Below, one piece after another: positions 49,871-61,300 of a DNA stretch of 64,000 bases. Where the stretch lies: contig OZ017748.1 in the NCBI GenBank assembly GCA_963969365.1, forward strand, positions 1,860,001-1,924,000. Reading direction: 5' to 3'. The DNA comes from Asterochloris sp. CNOR1 (Eukaryota > Chlorophyta > Trebouxiophyceae > Trebouxiales > Trebouxiaceae). The notes under the pieces were generated by a model. That model searched no databases. It was not told where the DNA came from and saw only the letters and a program-made list of their open reading frames with translations. The translations under genes were made by a program, and so were the position numbers. The stretch's first letter is position 1. Every line of letters starts with the position of its first letter.

Positions 49871-52800
49871 CTAAACTGCTTCACTTGTCTCATCTAACGT
49901 TTTTTTGGCATGCCTCAACTTATTTTGAGCATCTTTGTTCGTTGGCTCCAGCACTCTGACCTGCTCAAAGTCAGAAATTGCTTCCCGCAGCTTACCCTGA
50001 GCCTCCCTGCAAGCAAGGATACAGCACTTTAGAGTGCTGCTTGAAGCAAGGGAGCCAGTTTCATCTCATTCTACAAATAAATGAACAGCTCACCTTGCAG
50101 AGCCTCTGCGAAGCAGGGCCTTTACGTTTTTGGGCTCCAGCATGAGTACATAGTCACAATCTGCCTCGGCATCTGCCAAGTTGCTTAGCTTAAGATGTGC
50201 AAGCGCCCTGTTGTTGTAGGCTGCTGCCAGCCGGCAGTTGTGCTCAAGCGCCTTGCTGTACAATCGCACTGCCTGTAGGGGGCATGCAGTGTACGCTGAA
50301 ATGGCTGCAGCAATTTTGGATTTCTGTGCTTCGGCATCAGAGTCTTTAAAGTAACAAAGATGCACTGCCTGCAGGTCATGTGGTCAGCCTCAGGGCCTGC
50401 CAATGCAGAGGCAATTTAGGTAGAGGCTCAGAGTTCCTGCAGCAGCAGCACTTGATAAACTCACACAGTGTATTGGGCAAGGCTTTGCGGGGACATGCAG
50501 GGCACCAGCAGCGCTAGAAAAAAAAGTCGGCTTACTACCACCAGCAGCAGCATGCATTGAAATTGCAGCACTTTGGTGGCAACAACATAGTCAGCCCTGC
50601 CTGGTCTGCAGTTTTGCAGCAGAGCTTGGAAGCCGCAGTGCACCCGCCCTGCCTGGCTGCAGGCCCTGCACATCTGCGGCAGCATATGGCAGGTGCGCCA
50701 CAATGCCTGACCTGAGTGCTGCATTGCCCCTCAGGCTTGAGCTTCGCTGCAGCAGCGTTAAGCAGACACAGGACCAGCCTGGCCAGTTCTAGGCTGCAGA
50801 TCAGGGCTCCCCCCCTGACTGCCCCTCCGATACGACACATCCAATAACCATTCCAGGCACAGCATGGCAACTACCTGATCATAATCCCCCTGCTTAAGCG
50901 CTGCATTGCCCTGCTCCTTTGCCTCATCTTCAGGCTTGACTGCAGTAGGCAGGGCCAGTCCATTGGCCCTGCTGCTGGACCCAGCGGCCGCCGACGCACC
51001 GCCTGTGCTGCTGCCAGGCAGCTTGCCTTGGACTGGGGGCTTGCTCTGCAGGCGCGCTACGATGTTGTCTGGGTTTCCAGCCGCGCGTTTCCGTTTGTTC
51101 TGGGTTGCCGCGTCCTGCAGCGTAGAGCTTGCTGCAGTGTGGCACCAGCTGCCACTGCGGCATGTGTGTGACTCTTTGGTGGCACCTGCTGCCATTGCAA
51201 CCACTGGACAACAGTCTGCAGAGAACTTGATTGTAACATTGAGGCTCACAGTGGTGTTAGACATGGCAGTGAAACTTGAGGTTCAGGCAAGGCATGTGAG
51301 CAGACATGAGGCAGTAGCATACATGAGCATTCCTGATTTGCATGGGAGGCGCAGTCCGGCCATGCCATATGGCAGTGGCAGGTCTCTCTCGATGCAGGGA
51401 CCGAATGCCGCCTCACCTTGGCCCACTCTGCTGAGCTGCTGAACGCAGGGCAGCTGGCATGAGGCAAGTGCTGCTGAGCTGAGCTGCTCCCCTCAGACAG
51501 CAGGCAGAAGGCAGAATTACATGTGCAGGGGCGGCTGGTGTCTCACCTTAACCCATTGCGCTGAGCTGCTGACCTCAGGCAACCGGAAGTCCATCCGCTT
51601 GAAATCCTCGCCGTTGTCATATACACGAGCCAGGAAAGCATCGCCCTTCACCTGCAGGCTGTAACATGTGAGGTTGGGTGCTGTGCTTCGTCGTCTTAGT
51701 CACTGGTTCTGCTCCTGCAGACATCAGCAGACAGCAAGTAGCATGCCTGCCCCAGCAACAGATGCGATTGCACTGCCCAGCATCAGCAAGCAGCACGCAA
51801 GCATGATGTCACATGGGCAGGCCAGGCCCCAACATCAGGCAGCTGTTTGGCAAGAGAATGGTGCCACAAGATGCAGCACACAGGCAGTGTGATGGCTGCG
51901 GGCCAGCCCTGCACCACCAACCTCCAGAGGCTTGCCGCAGCAGTTGGCGATGTCTGATGCACGCAGGTTGGCCTGAGCGCCCATGATGCCGGCCTCATCA
52001 TCACAGTACAGGTTGACTCCCACAAAGCCTGTATCCTTGGCGTTGGCCAGCAACGCCACATTCTCTACCTGCATCAGGCCACAAGAGTCATGATAAGCTG
52101 GCCTTGCAAACACCCACAGCGCCTGCTTACTGTCATGAAAGGCTGCATCGTATGCCAGGTCTGCTGTGAATTGTTCTGCCAGTAGCAACACACGGAACCC
52201 TGTCTGCACCACAGATGTCTTTTGCCATGACAAGGTCCAATGAGCCAAAGGTTGCATTGAAAGTCATGTGCTGTGCAGGGCTGCCCATACAAGGCATGTG
52301 TGATGTGCGGGTGCATCAAGCTAGCCATCAGCTGCAGAGTGCTGATATTTGCAGGCAAACCACACAATGTACCGCCCTGTACAGCAATGCTGTGCTGCCA
52401 TCGCTTTCTAGCTGACATCCAGATGAATGCCCAACAACCCGCATGCAGCGCCTCATTTTGGGATTTGGGAGGTAAGGGTTTTGACAATTGTTGCAGTAAG
52501 CACGCTGGCAGAAAGTTGCCCCAGAGGCAGCAGCCCACCATGTTAAGGTCATTGGCTGCCTCCATTGCAGCATTGATAGAGGCTGCTACTTTGGGGTCGC
52601 TGGCGTCAGCACCCCCCATATTGTGCAAGAACTGTTGCCGCTGTGCCTCCTTCTGCTGGGCAGTCTTGGGGCCCTTGATGGCTGCAAAGTGAGCCTGCAG
52701 GCAGAGGCAGCTTGCTGCAGAAGTGATCTGCAGCTGATGGCTTGACAAGTCACCCGAACCTGGCTGGTCCCACTATGAAAATGATCTGGCACCTGTAGAC

Positions 52801-52977
52801 TGGTCCCACCTTGACTGTATTGATCAGGGACTGCAGCTCGCTGTCCACTCTACTGTCATCCCTATTGGTGAAGCTCTGCTCCAGCTCCTGCAGAGGCTCC
52901 GACCTGAACAAGCAAAGTGTCTTTATCAGCCTGATCTGGCACATGGGCAAGCTGGGTGACATTAGTTGGCAGTGCAT
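49871..52977 (-). CDS. TPR protein with unassigned N-terminal domain
   Basis: C-terminal exons encode a three-unit TPR domain of the co-chaperone kind (Hsp70/Hsp90-binding style): KEQGNAALKQGDYDQ, AVRLYSKALEHN, AAYNNRALAHLKLSNLADAE, NVKALLRRGSAR and AISDFEQVRVLEPTNKDAQ, ending with a TAG at 49873-49871. Upstream exons are: one ending 52810 (ELEQSFTNRDDSRVDSELQS), one from about 52696 (AHFAAIKGPKTAQQKEAQRQ), one from about 52070 (GFVGVNLYCDDEAG, NLRASDIANCCGKPLE) and one from about 51655 (VKGDAFLARVYDNGEDFKR). The last two form a compact domain I do not recognise, followed by a Ser/Ala-rich linker. The TPR unit resembles RPAP3, SPAG1 or UNC45 types; which, I cannot say. The start is uncertain; 52977 is the most upstream Met in the open frame. 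Confidence 0.75.
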
Positions 52978-53406
52978 GCCAACATGTACTCATCAAATGA
53001 GCTCACGTGTCTGCAGGAATGTAAACAAACTTGTAGCAGCCAGCTTGGGACTCAGGCTGCACTTCAGGCATGCTTGGATCCATGCGTATGGATCGTTGAT
53101 GTTCAGGCTGACTCAGGTGGCCCTAGGCCAAAACCAAACCACGCCAGAAGAAAAAGTAGCTTCATTTGCGATCCCACCTGGCAACCTAGACTGACACTGA
53201 GCGCCTGCATTACACTGCCCTGGCCCTACAACTTCTCCCTGACATTGCCATGCAACAGCTGGGAATTCAATACCAGGGCGCTCTGCACCAGGACTGCCCC
53301 TATACCAGGTAAGTGTTAGATTATGCAGGTTCTGTGGGGTGCTTGAGCAGGGACGAAGTTCAATGTCTGCAGGCAAGCAGTATGCAATTGTACATATGGA
53401 GCGCAG
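52978..53406. promoter_or_regulatory. Divergent region, TPR gene and Tudor-like gene
   Basis: About 430 bp between divergent genes. It may hide a first exon of the TPR gene, whose start is unresolved. No motif recognised. Confidence 0.4.
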
Positions 53407-56400
53407 ATGGCCATGGCCCAACAAAACCAGCACCAACAGCAGTTGAAACAGGCTCAGCAGCAGCAGGTCTTCAACTCGCACGCTCAGTCTCAACAGCAGG
53501 CGTCTCTTATGAGGCAACAACATCCACAACAGCCAGCGCCACAGCAGCAACCCCAGCAGCAGCAACAACCTCAGCAGCAGCAGACACGTACAGAGGCTCA
53601 CTCCCCGCAGGGCCCAAGCCAGGCTGCTCTACAGCTGTGGCAGTTGTGGGGTAACCAGGACCGCACCCCGCAGGCAGGAGAGGTGCAGGTCAACACATCC
53701 CGACGCCTGTGTGATTGCATGACGGCATTGTATGCTCTTCCTTGCTGTATCAGTCTCACCGCATGCAGCATTTTGTTGGTTGATGTCTCTGGCTCAGCTC
53801 TGCATGCTAAGCAATGCTATGCTTGCTGCAGATGCCTGTAGCACAGCCAGCCATCAAGCCTGATGGCACTGCAGGTGAGCAGCAAAAGGTCTGTAGACCA
53901 CACATGTGGGCCTGCTGCAAACCCCCTTTGCCAGGGCCTTGATGAATCCCACTCCGCTGAGCACTTTCTCTTGGGCTGTCTGCAAAACTCTCAGTTGTGG
54001 GCCACCTGTCTGGGTGGCAGGCAAGCACAGGGTGACCAACCCAACCCAAGGGGGGGTGAACTGGCAGCCCCTGACAAGTGGACCCAGCTGCAGGCAGCTA
54101 CTGAGCTGAGTGCGGCGGCAGCTGCTGCAGACCCCAGCCACTGGTCCCTTCTGACTGCTCAGACTCTGACACACTCTGTCACTGCTGTGGCTGCTGTCTG
54201 AGGTGCTCCCCACTGCAGACCCTGGGGTGAAGGAGAATGCTCTGCGGACTGTCCAGACGGCCACCAGGGCGGCGGAGAAGGCTGTGGTCACCGCAGCCAG
54301 GCTGGCAGCAGCTGCCGGGCTGGACTACTCAGCGCCAGCGGGCTTCCAGGTGGACCTCACAGGCATAGAGCGGGTGAGGTTCAGCCACCTGCAGCATGCC
54401 CCCAGCTGCATGCCTGATCAGGGGTGCTCTGTAAAGCTGGGGCACAGCCCAGCTGCATGTAGGGCAGAGGGTGCTCTGAGCTGTGGGCTCGAGGACCTGT
54501 GCACTGTGGAGTGTGGGAGGGACAAGCGACGGTCCCTCCCTGTGTGCCCACTGCCCTCCTCTGCTGCAGCTTGCCGTGGACTACAGCGTTCTGGAGCAGC
54601 AGGCAGTCCAGGCGAGCCAGAGGATGGCTGCACGCCAGCTGCAGCGCCAGCAGATCCAGGCTGCAGGGCAGCAGCAGATGCAGCAGGTGGCTGCTCAGAT
54701 ACGGCAGCAGCAACAGGCAGGTGGAGCACAGGAGGTGGGTTCTGGCCAGTGCATGTGCAATGAGGCAGCAGCAAAGCCCTGCAGGTAGCCGCTGAGTTAA
54801 TAATGATGCCAGCAGAGAATGAATGATGGCTTCTATGGCATGGAGTAGAGCCTGACGTAGCCTGCGGATGCCTGAGGTTCGTGCGCTGCGATCTGAGCAC
54901 CAAGAGCCCGGCACTGCCTGCTGTCATCTGCAGATGAGGCAGTGCAGCTTTGAGCAGCAGAGAGCCTGGTACTGTCTGCTGCTGCCTTGAGAAGGTGCAG
55001 CACAACCCTGAGCGGCACGGAGACCAAGATCATCTGCTGCTGCCTGCAGACGGTGCGGCACGACTCTGAGCAGCGCCCACCAGGCCAGCAGCAAACGGCG
55101 CAGCCCCAACAGCTGCCAGCAGCCAAGCCTGAAGCGCAGAGCAAGAGCAAGATGTCCAAGTCTGGCAGCAGAGCCAAGTCCAAAAGCTCAGGCTCAGGGG
55201 GCCTCGACCCTGGCGTGCACGCCAAGTTCCAGCAGGTATGGACTTTGGATTTTAATCCTCCTACACAAACATCAAGCAGACCTTTCGCAGCCATCAGGAT
55301 GGCATGTGGGATGCCAGCCAGTTGCGGTGGCATGACAGTCTGCGCCTGCAAGCACCGCTGTCTGGCTGTTCCTGTGGGGACCGCTGTGTACTCTCCCTCC
55401 TCACTGTGGCATCTGATTTGCCTCAGACGATGCTGCCTGCACAAGCAGCTGGTCTGCCATGCTGCTGCCTCCCAGAGCAGCATGTCTTCACAGCATGCAA
55501 ATGAGAAGCGCTCCCAGCAGCATTCCCACTGCTTATTGCAGGCACATGAAAAAGTGACCCAGCAGAGCTCCAAGGACCACAATGCATGGTCCAAAAAGCC
55601 GCCAAAGGACATGCTGCTGAGGCTGGCAGACATGAAGCCTGCCCTCAAGCAGAAATGGCTGCAGCTCTTCTGGCCGGAGGACAAGCGGTGGTGGCCTGGG
55701 CAGATCACAGATATCAACACCAGGACCAATTTGGCGCTGCTCCTGTACGAGACAGGTGCGAGCAGAGACATCAGTTGTTGCCAAGCTCTGCAGCTGTGCA
55801 AGTCTTGAGCGCAGTGCTGCGCCCTGATGCAGCAGTGGAGCTGATTGCGTAGGGGCCTGCGTGCTCGTCTTGTGTGTTCCAGGGGTTTGCTGCGGCAGGT
55901 TGTGATGCAGTGCTGCATCACTGCTTGTATTGATGCCCTTCCACCACCAACGCCTTGCTATATCTTTGGGATACAAGGGAAGCTGTGGGATGTCTCCGGC
56001 AGTCATCAGCAGGTCCCTGAGGCTCTCAGCCCAGCCACCAGCAGGGTCTGGGAGTCAGACGCTGACAATGGCTCTGCCCTTGAGCTTGGGCTCCTGCTGT
56101 GGGCTCCTGTCGCTGAGGGCACCTTTTACAGCTTTGTTGACAGAGTCAGCTTGCCTGTGGATCTCAGATCCTCCTGCCTGCTGAGCTGCATGTGGCACTG
56201 ACGGCACTGTGCTGTGATAGTGCTGAGACAGGAGAGCAGCATGATGTTGCATATGAAACTTCACCAATCCTGCTGGTGTTGCAGGGGAAAGATGGGTGCA
56301 CGTGCGCTCTTGCATCCTTGACTGTATGCTGTAGGCTCCTGCTGCTGACGACTGCTACCGCAGCCTCTCTGCAACGCCAGCACTGCTGCTGCTGCAGGGG

Positions 56401-58018
56401 AGGAGGAGGAGGTGAATCTGGCAGACATGATCAGGAAGCAGGAGGTGGCCTGGCTAGACGCCAATGACATGCCTGTCCATGGGGACAGCGACTATGAGGA
56501 GTCAGACGAGAATGAGCCTGATGCAGAGGTGGGTTGCCTGCAGGGTGGAAGACTGTGTCAGGCGGCGAACAGTGCTGCCTCATGCAGAGGTGGGTTGCCT
56601 GCGAGGTAGAAGACTGTGTCAGGCGGCTTTGAGCGCTGCTTCCTGCAGTGGTGGCTTCCCTGCGAGGGTTGCCTGCGAGGTTGCCAGGCGCTTCAAGCGA
56701 TGCTTTCTACAGAGGTGAGTTGCCTCCGAGGTGGATAACTCGTGTTGGGCGGCTTCAAGCACTGTCTAATGCAGAGGTGGGTTGCCTGCAAAGTGGAGGT
56801 TGGTGTTGGGTGGGTTTGAGTGCTGTCTGCAGAGGTGGTTTGCGTGCGAGGCAGACGGCTGGTGTCAGGCGGCTCAGGAGTGTACAAGGCTACGATGCGT
56901 GATGCAGAGGCGCAGGATTGATGAGCGGTGGCAGGCTCAAGCACTGCCTACGAAACTGCTTGCATGCTCATACTTGCTGAGGCTGCCTTTGACAGGCTAT
57001 GCTGCATGACAGCTTCTCTCTGGACAGTAAAGGTTTTTGGTATGCACTGAGGGGCCATATGGTGCAGCAATGGTTGTCTACTCCAGGGTGACTTTGCCAC
57101 CTGCCATGCTTCAAAGCATGCCGCAGACAATCCTAAGTTAGGATTGTTGCTGTGTGTAGGAGGAGTGGGTGCAGCAGCAGCGCCAGCACCAGCAGCGGGA
57201 GAAGGCACGTCTACAGCGGGAGCGAGAGCGGGAAAAGAAGGCCCGCCAGTTGCAGCAGGAGCAGCAGAAGTGGGACCAGGAGCGCCAGCAGCACCAGCGG
57301 CAGCCCTATGGGTTTGGAGGTGGGTGCCGCAACCTTGCTCTGCATGTGGGTAAGAGAAAACGGCCCTCTGCCAGGCAGGCAGTAGCGGACTGCTCTGCAG
57401 GGTGCGCCATCGACAAAGTCTGTCTGCTTGGACTCCATCATGCCCTGGGAGCGGCAGAAGCACCACACGCAGTCTGCAGGTAGGTGTTTGCTCAGGGGAA
57501 ACGCCGTCGAGCCCTGCCCCAAGGGTTGCCTGACAAGTGACAGCACGCTGCTTTGCAGTTGGTACAGCAGAGGGTCCACCACACAAAGCTGCTGTGCCTG
57601 CTGGGAGCTTCCCTGGTGTCACTGAGGGGGGATTTGAAGGTACTGCTAAACTTTCATGCCTTGCTGGCTGATGCCTGATGTCTGTGGCTGCAGATCTTTA
57701 TGCCCAGCAGAATGGGGCGCATCTGCAAATGCTTCATAGCGGTTATGCGCAAAGCCATGCCATGGCAGGCATGGGTGGTTATGGCATGCCAACCCAGTTG
57801 CCTGGCGCAGCCGATGGCATGATGCCATCAGTGGGCCATGGATGGTGAGTGATGCACTGCCTTCCAAGCCTTTGGATCCCCAGCTGCGTCCTCACGTGCT
57901 ACATGTGCGCTGCAAATGCCTCCTGCCTGCCTACTGACACATCTGGCCCACCTGCAGGCCGATGCAGGTGAGTCAGCAGCCCATGCGGCCATCCTGGCCA
58001 GGCGCTTACGGCCTTTAG
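53407..58018 (+). CDS. Gln-rich protein with Tudor-like domain
   Basis: Eleven exons: 53407-53688, 53832-53874, 54219-54373, 54570-54734, 55050-55235, 55542-55755, 56398-56528, 57160-57319, 57559-57639, 57694-57844 and 57958-58018. They close exactly to 542 residues. Residues 1-70 are mostly Gln. A helical segment follows (VKENALRTVQTATRAAEKAV, about 110-160), then Gln-rich sequence. At about 300-370 there is a Tudor/PWWP-like barrel: KWLQLFWPEDKRWWPGQI, TDINTRTNLALLLYETGEEE, VNLADMIRKQEVAWLD. This is followed by an acidic stretch (DSDYEESDENEPDAE), a Gln/Arg/Glu coiled coil (about 393-440) and a Gly/Met/Pro-rich tail. The W..D..WWPG..I pattern is that of Tudor domains in chromatin proteins such as PDS5, so a nuclear chromatin role is inferred, not shown. 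I know no named protein with this layout. Confidence 0.8.
56520..56910. repeat. Intronic minisatellite (about 61 bp) carrying splice donors
   Basis: About six imperfect units begin with GCAGAGGTGGGTTGCCTGC-type sequence; the CAG of each unit is at 56524, 56585, 56645, 56710, 56772 and 56830, with a decayed one at 56905. The first unit contains the real end of exon 56398-56528 and its GTGGGT donor, so most other units contain an equivalent AG|GTGGGT or AG|GTGAGT. It arose by tandem duplication across a 5' splice site. Confidence 0.85.
57105..57146. repeat. Two small adjacent hairpins before an acceptor
   Basis: CATGCTT/AAGCATG (57105-57120) and CAATCCTAA/TTAGGATTG (57128-57146, one-base centre) are perfect inverted repeats ending 13 bp before the exon that starts at 57160. 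They may hide or expose the acceptor in the transcript; this is speculation. Confidence 0.7.
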
Positions 58019-58022
58019 CAGC

Positions 58023-58205
58023 TTAATTACTTGTGGGAGAGTATCTGAAGAATGCACGCCAGAGCTTGATTTGCACTGATTCACTGATGACAGAGGTGCT
58101 GTAGTCAACCTGTACAGTTTTGACAATGCGATAGGACCTGTCCCCATGCTTGACGTCCCACACAGAAGTGGCCTCCATTGTGAAGTTTACAGACAGTGTG
58201 TGCAT
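58023..58205 (-). CDS. Possible small ORF, 60 codons
   Basis: An uninterrupted minus-strand frame from an ATG at 58205 to a TAA at 58023, in the gap between the Tudor-like gene (stop at 58018) and ORC5 (start at 58360). The composition is balanced (aromatic, charged and Val/Ser residues), unlike the Cys/Gln/Ala-rich chance frames elsewhere, and it would keep the alternating gene order. I recognise no family, and it could equally be a last exon or chance. Confidence 0.25.
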   Translation of the reverse strand: MHTLSVNFTMEATSVWDVKHGDRSYRIVKTVQVDYSTSVISESVQIKLWRAFFRYSPTSN

Positions 58206-58359
58206 GCTGCTCTCGAGGACAAGTCACCATCCCAAGGAATTGCTTATAAGCCAGGCTGGTGTGTGCTTGACAGTAAGCCTCCAAGTGGCTCCAGATCCAA
58301 GAAATTGGCTTTGACTATGCTGCTTTGACTTGGTCAGCCTAGATTATCAGCACAGTGGA

Positions 58360-61300
58360 ATGGCCTGCTCAGCGGAGGATAAGCGGAGTCCGCCTGTAGG
58401 CCGGCTTGTCGCTGTAACAGATCGCCTTCTGCACAGCTGGCCCGGCAGGGAGCAAGAGGTCCTGTCCCTGCTAGCCTTCCTTGGGCAGCAGGGGCCTGCG
58501 CCACCACTGCTTGTCTATGGGTCCCCTTCCACCGGCAAGACCTGCATCACCAGGTGCAGCCATTGACAGGCAATGTGACAGGCCCTGCGCTGCACTGAGC
58601 ACTGACCCAGCTCTGCACATGTGCAGAGACGTGCTGCAGCAGCTTGGGCTGCAGCACGCATACTTCAACCTGGTTGAGACCACCAAACCGCGGCCCCTCC
58701 TGCAGTCCATCCTGAACCAGCTCAAGGTGTGCTGGGCCCATCTGCCCTGCACTGCTGCACATCACCTGCACAGGGGTTAAGCATGCAGCGGCCAAGTCCC
58801 CCATGCAGGCATGCCATGCTGCGCTGTGTGTAGCCAGCGGTGCACCTGCCCCAGGTGTGCTGTGCAGGGAAAGAAGCGCAAAGCAGAGGCTGGGTACTGC
58901 GGGGACTGCAGATGTGACGCGGCAGCTGAGTTCTTCTTGCAGCTGCCAGAAGTGGCGCCGCCAGGAGGGCCATCCAAGGTCATTGTGCTGGACAATGTGC
59001 AGCGCATGGCAATGTCAGACCTGCTGGCTGCCATTCTGAAGGCTCAGGAGCTCACAGGTGATCAGGTCGTATTTGCAGCTCATTGTGCCACATTTGCAGC
59101 TTGGTCACTAGTGCATGCTGCCAGCGTGCCCTGCCACGCCCCAGGCAGCGTCAGACCCACTCTGATGCAGCAGTTAGTGGGTGGCCAGTATCGAGAAAGG
59201 ACAGCACCAGAGGAAGCTGTGTCTGTGTTGCTGTGTTGCTGCCAGGATCAGGGTCGGTGTCTGCCATGGCCCTTTGTATGCAGGCATGGCAGGAAAGGGA
59301 GCAGGCAGTGGCCTCAGGCCCATGCCTGGCATCCATGCATGAGCCGGTGAGAGACCTTGACCGAACCTGTCGCAGCGCTCTTGCAGGTGCTGCCATCTCT
59401 GTGGTGCTGATCAGCTGTGTGGCCTGGGGGGCTGGTGGTTTTGAGCACGACACCCTCAGGACAGTGCGTCCTGTGCAGCTGTTCTTCTCAACATACGCAG
59501 AGGATGCTCTTGTCAAGGTACGCAGACTTGAACTGTCTGCCATCCTTTTGCAACCTTCGGAGACCGAACAGGGCAGCACTGCTGGGTGGAGGTGTGCACA
59601 TGCAGGGGGTTAGGGCTGAAAATGCATCTGGAGGGCCAGGGAGATGTGCCTGGCCAGATTGCCATTCTTTCCAAGTTGCCCAGCAGCAGTACAGTACTTC
59701 AGGTGTCAATTCACCTGCATTCAGGGCCTAGCCTGATGAAAGAGTTGAGTGAACAGCAGAAGTGCATTGCAGTGGAGGTCCCAGCAGTCCTGATGCTGAT
59801 CTCCTATCCAACAGTGATGACTACCCAGTCCTGCCTGCAGATTCTGGCGGTGCAGGGCCCTGCAGATGTGGCGCCACAGGTGTATGCAAAGTTCCTGTTC
59901 ACATATGTGCCCATATTTGCACGAGTGTCAAGGAGGCTGGAGGACCTCCAGGTGGGGCTAAACCTGATTGTCTCAACTGCGCCAACCGAAACATGACAGC
60001 TATTTGTATGACAGGGCCAGATCATTGGCTGGCATAAACCAGCATGCTTGCCCTGAGCAGCCAGTCTGCCGCCTCCAATGGGCCGCAGCCTTTGGTCTCC
60101 TGGGTGGGTTGCTGTGCCTGCTAGCCCTTCTAGGTGCCTGCTGGCTCATGTCTTGACAGGTTGTCACTGTCCTGGGGTCTCACCCCTGAATGCAATGTTA
60201 TGCAGGCCATCATGCAGCAGCTGCTCCCAGTCTACATGCAGCCTGTGCGCGAGGGCAGGGTGCAGGTGACGGACAAGGGGGCGGCTCAGCACTTGTATAC
60301 TGAAGCCAAGTCCCATGTGCAGGCAAGTCATGCACCCAGCTGCTTGGCTCTGCTGCAGAGCTCTGGCAACAATGTAGCCAGCACTGGCTGCTCGGGCAGC
60401 AATCCTCCTACCAGGTCAATCCAGGGCTGCCACTGATCCAGCAGGCACCCTGCTCAGCTTCACATTCTTGCCCACCTCAGCAAATCGACACCCTGTGTGT
60501 GCAGGTCCTGACAAAGCGCTTTGCAGCAGGCAATGCGGCCAGTATGCATGGCATCAGCATGTCAGCGCCGACAGCACAGGGTGACCCAAGGGCAGCAGGG
60601 CAGAGAGCCTCTCCCTCTGCAGCATCAGAGCGGATGGAGTCCAGCCGGTGGGCATGCAGCAGACCCCTTAAGGAGCCTTGAGTGGATCAAGCTTGCATGG
60701 CAGCAGCCCACACAGCAGCCTCTCAGCCACTTGGGGCGCAGTGAAATGTGCTTCAGCAAAGCACAGGGCAAACCTCCAGGCACAGCATGTCCCCTGCATC
60801 TAGCAAGCTCAGCCCCCTTCGGCTTGCCTGCATGGCACTAGCCTGCCCTACAGATGAAGCCACTGGTGCAGGTGTGCCTGTAGCAGACAGGGCATCCTGC
60901 ATGGCAGTCCCAGGGCTGTTGGCTGACAGGCAACCCGCCATGCCTGCAGACCCGAGGCAGGCCCCAGCAGCAGCAGGGGCGGCCTGGACTTTGAGCTGCC
61001 CTTCAACAGCAAGATCCTGCTCCTGGCGGCCTACTTTGCCTCACGGAACAAGCACACAGTGGACAAGCGCCTCTTTGACAGGGGCAGGGGGAAGCAGCGG
61101 CGCAAAAATGCCCTGGGAGCTGACAAGCAGGTTCGCCTTTGCCTCGCAGAATAGGCTCATGGTGAACAAGCACCTCTATGACAAGGGCAAGGGCAGGCAG
61201 CTGTATTGAATCACCCTGGGCGCTGACAGGCAGGTGGGCTCAAGCGTTTGCTAGCTGCCCCCACCCATGTTGCCTGTCAGCATACCACAGGTGCCCAGGC

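Noticed and set aside
53113-53601. Leu-rich minus-strand open frame resembling membrane segments
   Set aside because: It is the reverse complement of CAG/CAA polyglutamine codons, which read as Leu; there is no independent evidence of a gene.
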